DNA of 7,460 bases, taken from assembly GCA_018660965.1 (NCBI GenBank), contig JABJJH010000349.1, positions 1-7,460 of the forward strand. The letters run 5' to 3'. Below are positions 1-5,113 of this stretch, piece by piece. Made by a program: the position numbers and the translations under genes. The stretch is from Rhodospirillaceae bacterium. GTDB taxonomy: Bacteria; Pseudomonadota; Alphaproteobacteria; UBA8366; GCA-2717185. The notes beneath the pieces were generated by a model. The model was not told the origin of the DNA, searched no databases, and worked only from the letters and a program-made list of their open reading frames with translations. Numbering within the stretch: position 1 is the stretch's first letter; every line of letters begins with the position of its first letter.

Positions 1-1
1 C

Positions 2-172
2 AAGAAAGGGCATTCTACTTGGGGAATGTCGGCTAATATAAGCCAAAAACCGAGCGACCCCCGTGACGCAAAACAGAATCAAGACAATTTGCTGGCTCGG
101 TTGAAATTCTGTGACATATCAGGTCTTATGCAGAGGCCTCGTAATATAAATTTCGTCCAAGATTGTGAGTGA
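2..172 (+). CDS. Possible 3' end of an unidentified gene, truncated by the window edge
   Basis: This frame is open from the first complete codon at position 2 to a TGA at 170-172, about 56 codons with no start in view. The stop lies five bases before the ATG of the acyl carrier protein gene, a spacing typical of co-transcribed genes, which is the main reason to take it as coding. The visible peptide begins KKGHSTWGMSANIS and ends NFVQDCE. A Gly-His followed by a small-residue helix near a C-terminus is reminiscent of the terminal Asp-x-x-His block of SGNH/GDSL hydrolases, but the part that would settle this lies outside the window. An open frame of this length can also occur by chance in DNA of this composition, so both reality and identity are uncertain. 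Confidence 0.42.
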   Translation, partial: KKGHSTWGMSANISQKPSDPRDAKQNQDNLLARLKFCDISGLMQRPRNINFVQDCE

Positions 173-177
173 AATAG

Positions 178-414
178 ATGTCAGATAGGGTGAGAAAAAT
201 TTTTTCCGAGATTTTAAAAGTTTCCGTTGACCAACTCGACGATGAGAGTTCTCCGGAAAATACGCCTCAGTGGGATAGCTATGCAGCCATGGATCTAACG
301 CTTGCCCTAGAGGACGAGTTCGGCATTAGGTTAACAACAAAAGACATCGTTTCCATGCGATCCATTGCAATCGTCAAAAACGTTTTGCGTAAAGCTGGCG
401 TGACCGATGTTTGA
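178..414 (+). CDS. Acyl carrier protein (phosphopantetheine-binding)
   Basis: A 78-residue acidic protein of the acyl carrier protein family, which carries acyl groups on a 4'-phosphopantetheine arm in the cytoplasm. The attachment site is Ser34 in the motif QWDSYAAMDL (31-40). The usual Asp-Ser-Leu is here Asp-Ser-Tyr. The following helix-II segment LALEDEFGIRL (42-52) is typical of the family, and the length matches stand-alone ACPs. No strong Shine-Dalgarno is visible; a weak GAG lies about eight bases upstream. Codon use is AT-rich, unlike the genes to the right. The start is five bases after an upstream stop, and a short open frame overlaps its own stop in ATGTTTGA. Because it stands apart from fad/fab genes in AT-rich DNA and near a PEP-CTERM gene, I infer a dedicated ACP for surface-polysaccharide or exosortase-linked acyl chemistry rather than housekeeping AcpP. 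Confidence 0.9.
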   Translation: MSDRVRKIFSEILKVSVDQLDDESSPENTPQWDSYAAMDLTLALEDEFGIRLTTKDIVSMRSIAIVKNVLRKAGVTDV

Positions 415-544
415 GGCTGTGGCCCCAGTGTCTAAGGATATGGAAAGCGATCTTCTCTCGCCGGTAACCGCAAAACGCCGATGGCGGGCTTTTGAAGCCG
501 AAACGGCGCATATAGCAAATGAAACAAATATTCGAGCTTATTAG
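407..544 (+). CDS. Short open frame overlapping the ACP stop; possible gene remnant
   Basis: A 45-codon frame starts at ATG 407, inside the last codons of the acyl carrier protein gene (overlap ATGTTTGA), and ends at TAG 542-544. The ATG/TGA overlap is the arrangement used for translational coupling. The peptide starts MFEAVAPVSKDMESDLL and contains a charged segment RRWRAFEAET. I recognise no domain, and the product is shorter than any family I could assign. It may be the intact 5' end of a gene whose remainder was lost, or simply chance. A weak hairpin (471-494) lies inside it. Confidence 0.25.
   Translation: MFEAVAPVSKDMESDLLSPVTAKRRWRAFEAETAHIANETNIRAY
471..494 (+). terminator. Weak hairpin with T-run, candidate terminator after the ACP gene
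   Basis: CAAAACGCC (471-479), loop GAT, GGCG (483-486), a GGC bulge and TTTTG (490-494). The GC stem is only four pairs and the T-run is short, so this is a marginal terminator. It sits about 60 bases after the ACP stop and inside the short frame 407-544; if it works, that frame is probably not a gene. Confidence 0.2.
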
Positions 545-662
545 AGGAATACTTGGAACAGAAGCTAGCGTCTATCAGCTATACGGCCAATGCATCGGTC
601 ATTCGGACGCAGCAGGAATTAGACCAGGTGTTGCTGGATATAGAGACGTAGACCGCAAATAG
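519..662 (+). pseudogene. Short open frame, possibly the 5' remnant of a hexapeptide-type acyltransferase
   Basis: A 47-codon frame from ATG 519 to TAG 660-662, overlapping the preceding short frame by 26 bases in another register. The peptide begins MKQIFELIRGILG and later has QLYGQCIG and GIRPGVAGYRDV. A hydrophobic N-terminal helix followed by a Gly-x-x-IRPG...GY-type strand resembles the entry into a left-handed beta-helix acyltransferase (WcaF/WbbJ-like), which would fit an ACP neighbour. The family needs well over 150 residues, and no continuation was found in the other frames before 760, so if real it is truncated. This is an inference from a short resemblance, and chance is a serious alternative. 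Confidence 0.25.
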
Positions 663-706
663 CGAACCTGCGTCCGTAGGTCGCACCTGTCTTTATATTC
701 CACCCC
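545..706. other. AT-rich stretch between the ACP remnant region and the GcrA-like gene
   Basis: Apart from the short frames at 407-544 and 519-662, the roughly 350 bases between the ACP stop (414) and the start at 769 hold no convincing gene on either strand. After 662 there is a small imperfect inverted repeat (AGGT CGC ACCT, about 677-687) without a proper T-run. There are no transposase fragments or terminal repeats. The stretch reads like decayed coding DNA or a junction between two genomic blocks. Confidence 0.4.
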
Positions 707-736
707 TTGAATATGTTTTGCGCTGCAGCATATAAC
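707..736 (+). promoter_or_regulatory. Candidate sigma-70 type promoter for the GcrA-like gene
   Basis: TTGAAT at 707-712 and TATAAC at 731-736 are separated by 18 bases. The predicted start of transcription falls near 743, giving a short leader before ATG 769. The -10 is close to consensus and the -35 moderate. ATATG/CATAT motifs surround it (711-715, 729-733, 747-751), which may be simple A+T richness. Confidence 0.38.
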
Positions 737-768
737 AACGCAAAGCATATTATAACTTGGAGAATGCA

Positions 769-972
769 ATGTCAGGAACGACTCACCCAGGGGCTGGTTG
801 CCTGTGGCCCATGTGGGACCACTCGGAGAAGCCCGATCATCATTATTGCGGCGGCAAGCGCCTCGAAGGTCAATCTTATTGCTCGAATCATTATGTAAAG
901 TCGGTTCGCAGCAGCGAAGAGGAAAAAGTGCCCTTCGTGCCGCATTACAGCTATCAGAAAAAAGCCGCGTAA
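769..972 (+). CDS. Small GcrA C-terminal-like zinc-binding protein
   Basis: A 67-residue protein with the pattern C11-LWP ... HYCGG (C27) ... SYC (C38)-SNH (H41), spaced C-x15-C-x10-C-x2-H, a likely single zinc site. The block CLWP...PDHHYCG...EGQSYCSNH closely follows the C-terminal region of GcrA, the alphaproteobacterial cell-cycle transcription factor, where it reads roughly CxWP...HFCG...GKPYCxxH. In GcrA the C-terminal domain contacts sigma-70, while an N-terminal helix-turn-helix binds DNA. That N-terminal half is absent here and no upstream frame supplies it, so this is a free-standing module. The ATG at 769 is preferred over an in-frame TTG at 757 because GGAG (759-762) lies six bases upstream of it. 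The C-terminus (RSSEEEKVPFVPHYSYQKKAA) is charged and unassigned. The gene is a single transcription unit with its own candidate promoter and terminator. The family assignment is fairly sure; the role (sigma-70 modulator or unrelated zinc protein) is inference. Confidence 0.8.
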   Translation: MSGTTHPGAGCLWPMWDHSEKPDHHYCGGKRLEGQSYCSNHYVKSVRSSEEEKVPFVPHYSYQKKAA

Positions 973-999
973 CAATAGGCTACTTTACGCGTATCGGAG

Positions 1000-1030
1000 G
1001 CGACGCCAGTTTGTTCGGGCGTCGCTTTTT
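1000..1030 (+). terminator. Intrinsic terminator of the GcrA-like gene
   Basis: A perfect 8-bp stem, GCGACGCC (1000-1007) with GGCGTCGC (1018-1025), has a 10-base loop and is followed directly by TTTTT (1026-1030). It starts 27 bases after the stop codon at 970-972. Confidence 0.85.
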
Positions 1031-1299
1031 GATTCTAAATAATATATATGACCTGCGATCTGGAACGGTGCCCCCGGCGCCCCGGCAACATTCCTAGCGA
1101 CGATGGTTAGCGCGAGATTCTGGAAGCTGTCATTGAGCACTGCCGAAAACGGCTCTTGCGCCAAATTAATCGTTAAATTTATGTAAATATAATCCAACCG
1201 GGTGACGTTTACGCACTGCCCTGAAGGTACTTTAGTCCTGAGAGCAACACATTAGGGCTTATGCCAAGGAAAGGGATCCTTAACAGGATTTGGGAACTC
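1031..1299. other. Non-coding leader region upstream of the PEP-CTERM gene
   Basis: No convincing gene lies here on either strand; a minus-strand frame across 985-1197 would run through the terminator and has no recognisable product. The region holds two GANTC sites (GATTC at 1031-1035 and 1116-1120), a small GCCG-AAAA-CGGC hairpin (1142-1153), an AT-rich segment at 1160-1195 containing a perfect TATAAT, and a possible leader or early alternative start at 1261. I looked for a sigma-54 -24/-12 element (GG-N10-GC), known upstream of some PEP-CTERM genes, and did not find an acceptable one. Confidence 0.45.
1165..1193 (+). promoter_or_regulatory. Candidate promoter of the PEP-CTERM gene
   Basis: A perfect -10 hexamer TATAAT lies at 1188-1193, in the context TGTAAATATAAT. 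The region 16-17 bases upstream (ATTAATC, 1165-1171) matches a -35 poorly, so an activator or the AT-rich upstream tract may contribute. The predicted start of transcription near 1200 would leave a leader of about 60-100 bases, depending on the start codon used. Confidence 0.42.
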
Positions 1300-2175
1300 A
1301 TGAAAAAATTTCATTTAAGTAAGTTTATCGTCGGCGGCACGGCTGCCGCCATGATCGCTATCGCGGCGCCTGCACAAGCAATCGTGGTGTCGACCGATAC
1401 GCTCGCGTCGAGTCTTGCGAGCACTCTGTTAGGCGCCGGCGCCGTTACGATCACTGGATCCACGCTAAACGGACACAGCACGTCGAGCGGTACCTATACC
1501 AATGGTACCGGGACCTATGGCATTGGTGCGGGGATCCTGCTGTCGACGGGTAATGTCAACGATTATGCCGATGGTGCAAACACGGTTGTCAACAAAACCA
1601 CACAATTCGGCGTGGCGGCAACGCCCGGACAGGAAATATTGCTGGACCCCATCACCGGTGGGGGGTTTGATCATAACGATGTCACGCAACTGAGCATCAC
1701 GTTCGATGTCGGCGCCGCGACGAGTATATTCTTCAACGCCGTATTTGGTTCTGAAGAATTCCCCGAGTTCGTTAACTCAAGCTTCATTGATGGGTTCGGC
1801 ATGTGGCTGAATGGCGTCAACATAGCACTTTTTGATGGTCAACCGATCAACATCAATCATCCGGATATGGCCGCTGTCGCGGGCACCGAACTTGACGGCG
1901 TTCTCGATCCCACGGGTGGTTCAGGCGCCCCCGTTATGTTGTTCGAGGGGGCAGTCGCGGCGAATTCGATCGGGAACGTACTCAACATCATTATTGCCGA
2001 TACCTCCGACGATATTCTTGATTCCACTGTCTATCTTTCCGGCTTCGGCACGGAAAATCCCGGCGGTGGCACGACAGGCGGCGGCGCCCAAGTGCCGGAA
2101 CCGGCTTCGTTTGCGATTCTTGGTCTTGGTCTGCTTGGCTTCGGCGCGGCGCGGCGTCGCCGGCGCGTAAGCTAA
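1300..2175 (+). CDS. Choice-of-anchor L domain protein with PEP-CTERM sorting signal
   Basis: A 291-residue exported protein. Residues 1-27 form a classical signal peptide (MKKFHLSKF, a hydrophobic core, cleavage after AQA). The mature part has the choice-of-anchor L pattern: an early GILLSTGNVNDY segment, then a beta-rich region with FGSEEFPEF (from Gly150) and FGMWLNGVNIALF. A Gly/Thr-rich linker leads to the PEP-CTERM tail: VPEP starting at residue 265, a short membrane-spanning segment, and a terminal arginine cluster RRRRR. In known systems exosortase processes this tail and the protein reaches the cell surface or extracellular matrix. ATG 1300 is preferred because it gives a normal signal peptide and AGGA/GGGA lie 5-12 bases upstream; an in-frame ATG at 1261 (AGGG three bases before it) would add 13 residues to the n-region. 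No exosortase is visible in the window. The ligand or structural role is unknown. Confidence 0.92.
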   Translation: MKKFHLSKFIVGGTAAAMIAIAAPAQAIVVSTDTLASSLASTLLGAGAVTITGSTLNGHSTSSGTYTNGTGTYGIGAGILLSTGNVNDYADGANTVVNKTTQFGVAATPGQEILLDPITGGGFDHNDVTQLSITFDVGAATSIFFNAVFGSEEFPEFVNSSFIDGFGMWLNGVNIALFDGQPININHPDMAAVAGTELDGVLDPTGGSGAPVMLFEGAVAANSIGNVLNIIIADTSDDILDSTVYLSGFGTENPGGGTTGGGAQVPEPASFAILGLGLLGFGAARRRRRVS

Positions 2176-2204
2176 CGCTTAAAACCCCTTCATATATTGA
2201 GACC

Positions 2205-2233
2205 TGGCGGCCCTTCGGGGCCGCCATTTTTTT
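2205..2233 (+). terminator. Strong intrinsic terminator after the PEP-CTERM gene
   Basis: A perfect 9-bp stem, TGGCGGCCC (2205-2213) with GGGCCGCCA (2218-2226), closes the very stable C(UUCG)G tetraloop. Seven T residues follow (2227-2233). It lies 29 bases after the stop and insulates the ligase gene from the PEP-CTERM gene, so the ligase needs its own promoter in 2234-2339. Confidence 0.95.
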
Positions 2234-2280
2234 AACCGGTGTTTCCAATTATCGGCGATCCATGATCTAAATATCCCTGT

Positions 2281-2305
2281 TGGTTTGATTTGGGCTGGTT
2301 TGATT
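2281..2305 (+). repeat. 10-bp direct repeat in the leader of the CoA ligase gene
   Basis: TGGTTTGATT occurs at 2281-2290 and again exactly at 2296-2305, separated by TGGGC. The 15-base period is not an integral number of helical turns, but the repeat sits 34-59 bases before the preferred start and could be a regulator half-site pair. The second copy runs into GATTC (2302-2306), a GANTC methylation motif of the CcrM type. No clear -35/-10 pair was found nearby. Confidence 0.4.
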
Positions 2306-2339
2306 CGGCGTGTGAGGGATGATCGGGGATGTGGCGACC

Positions 2340-3923
2340 ATGCAGGACAATACCGTTTCCGTTGATAGGTCGGTAACACCGGCGATCATTGAATTCGCCG
2401 ACAATTTCAACGTGGCGGCGTCGTTCATCGACCGTCATGTAACCGAAGGGCGCGGCGACAAGATCGCGATCCGCGCCGCCGCGGGCGCGGTGACCTATGC
2501 GGCGCTGGCCCGCGATGTAAACCGCTGCGGCAATGCGTTTCGGGCGATGGGATTGGCGCCGGGCGACCGGGTGCTGTTGGTGGTCAAGGATTGCGCCGAG
2601 TTTTTCTACGCTTTCTGGGGCGCCATCAAGGCCGGGTATGTTCCGGCCCCGCTCAACACCCTGCTGCGCGCCCGGGATTATCAATACATGATTGAAGCGT
2701 CGGAATGCGCCGCGTTGGTGTATTCACCCGAATTCGCTGGTGAGGTCGAGCCCGCGCTTGCCGCTGCATCGCATAAACCGGCGCATGTTTGCCGCGTCGA
2801 AGGGGATGGGGCGTCGCTGCAATCCTTGATCAAGGCGGCGTCCGACGCGCTGGACCCGGCTCCGGCGACCGCCGATGACGATTGCTTCTGGTTATTTTCA
2901 TCCGGGTCGACGGGGTTGCCGAAAGCGGCTGTTCACGCCCACAAGGATATGGTGACCACCAGCGAACTTTATGGCGTCGGCGTGCTGGGGTTGGACGAAA
3001 ATGCGGTGTGTTTTTCCGCCGCGAAGCTGTTCTTCGCCTATGGGCTGGGCAATGCGATGACATTTCCGCTGTGGGTCGGGGGACAGGCCGTCTTGTTTCC
3101 GGGGCGCCCAACGCCCGCCGATATGTTCACGATGATCGAAACCTATCGCCCTACCGTCTATTTTGGCGTGCCGACCTTGTACGCCGCCCAATTGCAGGCG
3201 CTGGATGGTGGTTCCGCGCCGGATTTGTCGTCGCTGCAGTATTGCATTTCGGCGGGAGAGCCTCTGCCCGCCGACATCTTGCGCCGATGGAAGACCCAGA
3301 CCGGCCTCGATATCCTCGACGGCATCGGCACCACGGAAATCCTGCATATCTTCATTTCCAACCTGATTGGCGATGTTAAACCCGGAACCAGTGGCCGGAT
3401 CGTGCCGGGATACGATGCGCGCATCGTGGACGAACACGGCGCTGACGTCGCGGATGGAGAGATTGGGAATTTGCGCATCCGGGGCGGTTCGACACTGAAA
3501 TATTATTGGCGCAACCCGGAAAAGAACGCCGAAACCATCATCGACGGCTGGGTGCATACGGGTGACACCTATTATCGCGACGAAGACGGGTATTACGTTT
3601 GTTGCGGGCGCAGCGACGATATGATGAAGGTCGGCGGCATCTGGTGTTCGCCGGTGGAGATCGAAGCGCGGCTGATTGAACATCCCAAGGTGCTGGAAGC
3701 CGCCATTGTCGGGCGCCCCGACGGCGACGAACTCATCAAACCGGAAGCGCATATCATCCTCGCCGACGGGGCTGGCGGATCGGATGATTTGGCGGCTGAA
3801 CTGCTTCAGCACTGCAAATCGGGTCTCGCGCCGTACAAATATCCGCGCTGGTTCAATTTCGTCGATGACTTGCCCAAAACGGCCACGGGCAAGATTCAAC
3901 GGTTCAAACTGCGTCAGGGCTGA
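2340..3923 (+). CDS. Benzoate-CoA ligase family AMP-forming acyl-CoA ligase
   Basis: A 527-residue adenylate-forming enzyme that activates a carboxylic acid to its CoA thioester with ATP, through an acyl-AMP intermediate, in the cytoplasm. Visible motifs: the P-loop LFSSGSTGLPKAAVHAHKDM (185-204); KLFFAYGLGNAMTFPLWVGG, characteristic of the benzoate-CoA ligase family; GTTEILHIF (330-338); GWVHTGD (403-409, ATP-ribose Asp409); CGRSDDMMKVGG with the hinge region; and PKTATGKIQ with the catalytic lysine at 518. Length matches benzoate-CoA ligases (about 525). ATG 2340 is preferred, with GGGGAT 9-11 bases upstream; an in-frame ATG at 2319 would add 7 residues but its purine tract abuts the codon. 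The gene is monocistronic in view and convergent with the minus-strand operon. Substrate is unproven: benzoate, hydroxybenzoate or another aromatic or alicyclic acid are all possible. Confidence 0.92.
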   Translation: MQDNTVSVDRSVTPAIIEFADNFNVAASFIDRHVTEGRGDKIAIRAAAGAVTYAALARDVNRCGNAFRAMGLAPGDRVLLVVKDCAEFFYAFWGAIKAGYVPAPLNTLLRARDYQYMIEASECAALVYSPEFAGEVEPALAAASHKPAHVCRVEGDGASLQSLIKAASDALDPAPATADDDCFWLFSSGSTGLPKAAVHAHKDMVTTSELYGVGVLGLDENAVCFSAAKLFFAYGLGNAMTFPLWVGGQAVLFPGRPTPADMFTMIETYRPTVYFGVPTLYAAQLQALDGGSAPDLSSLQYCISAGEPLPADILRRWKTQTGLDILDGIGTTEILHIFISNLIGDVKPGTSGRIVPGYDARIVDEHGADVADGEIGNLRIRGGSTLKYYWRNPEKNAETIIDGWVHTGDTYYRDEDGYYVCCGRSDDMMKVGGIWCSPVEIEARLIEHPKVLEAAIVGRPDGDELIKPEAHIILADGAGGSDDLAAELLQHCKSGLAPYKYPRWFNFVDDLPKTATGKIQRFKLRQG

Positions 3924-3935
3924 TAATGGCGTTAG

Positions 3936-4006
3936 TATTTTAATAAATTAATTAATAAAAACAGTTAATTTAGGAAGTTTATTAATGCTTTACATTAATA
4001 TTATAA
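3936..4006. other. AT-rich convergent junction with an 8-bp hairpin
   Basis: Between the ligase stop and the stop of the minus-strand gene lies about 70 bases made almost wholly of A and T, in strong contrast with the GC-rich flanks. It contains TATTAATG (3980-3987), loop CTTTA and CATTAATA (3993-4000), a perfect 8-bp inverted repeat, and a TTAATTAA palindrome (about 3948-3955). The hairpin has only two G-C pairs and no clean T-run, so it is at best a weak bidirectional terminator. No canonical GC-stem terminator serves either gene. Confidence 0.4.
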
Positions 4007-4648
4007 TTAACCACCACGCACGTAGCGCCGGGTCAGGATGCGCAGGTGATCGCGAAAATGCGGTCGGACCCGGGCGCTCCACGGCGTATCCACCGCCTTT
4101 TTCCAGGCGTCGCTGCGCGTTACGTCCGGCGATTCCAGATGGTAGATCGCGACATAGCGGCGCACGCCATCGCCTTCCACGGCGGACCGGTAACGCTTCG
4201 CTGCCAGAGTGCCGGGAACAGCGGTAAGGGCGGGAAGGTGCTCTTCGTCATACCAGGCGTTGAAATCGTCTTCTCCCTCGGGCGTCACATTCATGGCGTT
4301 GAGCAGCAGCCCACCAGCGCCCGGCGGCGGTGGCGCATCACCGGGCGTAATCTGCGTGCCGTCAAAGCGCAGCAACTTGGTGCACATCGGCGACACGCGT
4401 TTCGACCAGACCGACAGATTGTCGTAGGCGATGGCCTTGTAGGGATCGCTTTGCAACACGTCGATGGAGTCCAGGTCGTAGGTGGCTATCGCAACAGTTG
4501 GGTCCGACTCGCCGATCCAACGCTCACACACGCCAAACCCCGGCACAGCTTCACGCTCCGGAATATGCTCCAGATCATACCAGTCGTGGAATTCGTCGGT
4601 ATGCGCGTTGGCGAAATCGAACGCGACAATCAACTGGCCCTTGGCCAT
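4007..4648 (-). CDS. Tandem two-domain dimeric alpha/beta-barrel protein (EthD/DUF4286-like)
   Basis: A 213-residue cytoplasmic protein made of two homologous ferredoxin-like halves. Each half carries the same signature after its first strand: WYDLEHIPEREAVPG (23-37) and WYDEEHLPALTAVPG (132-146), joined by a Pro-rich linker (GDAPPPPGAGG, about 103-113). The pattern DxFxxWYDxEHxPxxxxVPG is that of small dimeric alpha/beta-barrel families (EthD, DUF4286 and relatives), where the barrel is normally built by two chains; here a fusion could build it within one. Known relatives include enzymes and accessory proteins acting on small aromatic or hydrophobic compounds, but no specific activity can be read. 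ATG 4648 is chosen because AGGAGG sits five bases upstream; the longer frame to 4663 lacks this. It is the last gene of the minus-strand operon, 66 bases after the single-domain relative. Confidence 0.8.
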   Translation of the reverse strand: MAKGQLIVAFDFANAHTDEFHDWYDLEHIPEREAVPGFGVCERWIGESDPTVAIATYDLDSIDVLQSDPYKAIAYDNLSVWSKRVSPMCTKLLRFDGTQITPGDAPPPPGAGGLLLNAMNVTPEGEDDFNAWYDEEHLPALTAVPGTLAAKRYRSAVEGDGVRRYVAIYHLESPDVTRSDAWKKAVDTPWSARVRPHFRDHLRILTRRYVRGG

Positions 4649-4714
4649 GGTTCCCTCCTGCAAGATTGAACAACATCATTTCAGGCCCTCGGTGAAATTG
4701 CCAGGGCGTCTGTA

Positions 4715-5068
4715 TTATCCCATCACCTTGCGCAGGATATGACGGCGGTTTGTCGTATGGGGCCGGACTTCGGTGGCCCAGCGGCCCCGTTCGCCGGCTG
4801 CGGCCCATTCGGGGCTCAGTAAGACTGCGGGGCTCTCAATCTCATAGGTCACGCTGTAGCGCGGTTCGTCGCCCGGCTCCATAAAACGCCTTTCCCCGCC
4901 CAGCATCATATTCAGGGATTCCCGAACCGAGCGCGTCGCCGAGAGAACACCCGGCACGGCGGATAAGTAGGGCACATGCTCCGTGTCGTAGACTTCGTTG
5001 AAGAAATCTTCCCAATCCGGTGGCACGTCCATGCTGACAACGAATAGGTACCGCGCTTTGTCCGCCAT
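4715..5068 (-). CDS. Single-domain dimeric alpha/beta-barrel protein (EthD/DUF4286-like)
   Basis: A 117-residue cytoplasmic protein starting MADKARYLFVVSMDVP, a first beta strand, followed by FFNEVYDTEHVPYLSAVPG (22-40), the same signature as both halves of the neighbouring two-domain protein. Its C-terminal strand region EVRPHTTNRRHIL also parallels RVRPHFRDHLRIL at the end of that protein's second half, so the two are paralogues and the single domain is closest to the second half. Such proteins usually act as homodimers or hetero-assemblies. AGGAG lies five bases before the ATG. It follows the Sel1-repeat gene by 45 bases and precedes the two-domain gene by 66 bases on the same strand. The role is unknown; context suggests a step or accessory function in CoA-thioester or aromatic metabolism. 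Confidence 0.8.
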   Translation of the reverse strand: MADKARYLFVVSMDVPPDWEDFFNEVYDTEHVPYLSAVPGVLSATRSVRESLNMMLGGERRFMEPGDEPRYSVTYEIESPAVLLSPEWAAAGERGRWATEVRPHTTNRRHILRKVMG

Positions 5069-5113
5069 TTTCGCTCCTGTCGTTTGCCTGACGAACCTGC
5101 CGGGAAGTGGTTG

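Noticed and set aside
101..129. TTGAAA-N17-TCTTAT as a promoter for the ACP gene
   Set aside because: The -10 is poor, and the pair lies inside the open frame that appears to run into the ACP gene as one operon. Inverted repeats nearby (48-55 with 95-102, 74-82 with 101-111) are long-range and probably chance.
1060..1130. Sigma-54 type -24/-12 promoter for the PEP-CTERM gene
   Set aside because: TGGAACG and TGGAAGC occur, but the required GG-N10-GC spacing is not met at either.
985..1197. Minus-strand frame of 70 codons in the gap before the PEP-CTERM gene
   Set aside because: It runs through the intrinsic terminator of the GcrA-like gene, lacks a clear Shine-Dalgarno and shows no recognisable domain.
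2898..3899. Long minus-strand frame (333 codons) antisense to the CoA ligase
   Set aside because: It is a shadow of the GC-rich codon use of the ligase; the plus-strand protein has every family motif and the antisense product has none.
4046..4669. Plus-strand frame of 207 codons over the two-domain barrel gene
   Set aside because: It is antisense to a gene with a good Shine-Dalgarno and an internally duplicated conserved motif; the antisense peptide shows no domain.
4685..4707. Inverted repeat GCCCT...AGGGC between the two barrel-protein genes
   Set aside because: It has a short stem with a bulge and no T-run on the transcribed strand; at most an RNA-stabilising hairpin, not a terminator.
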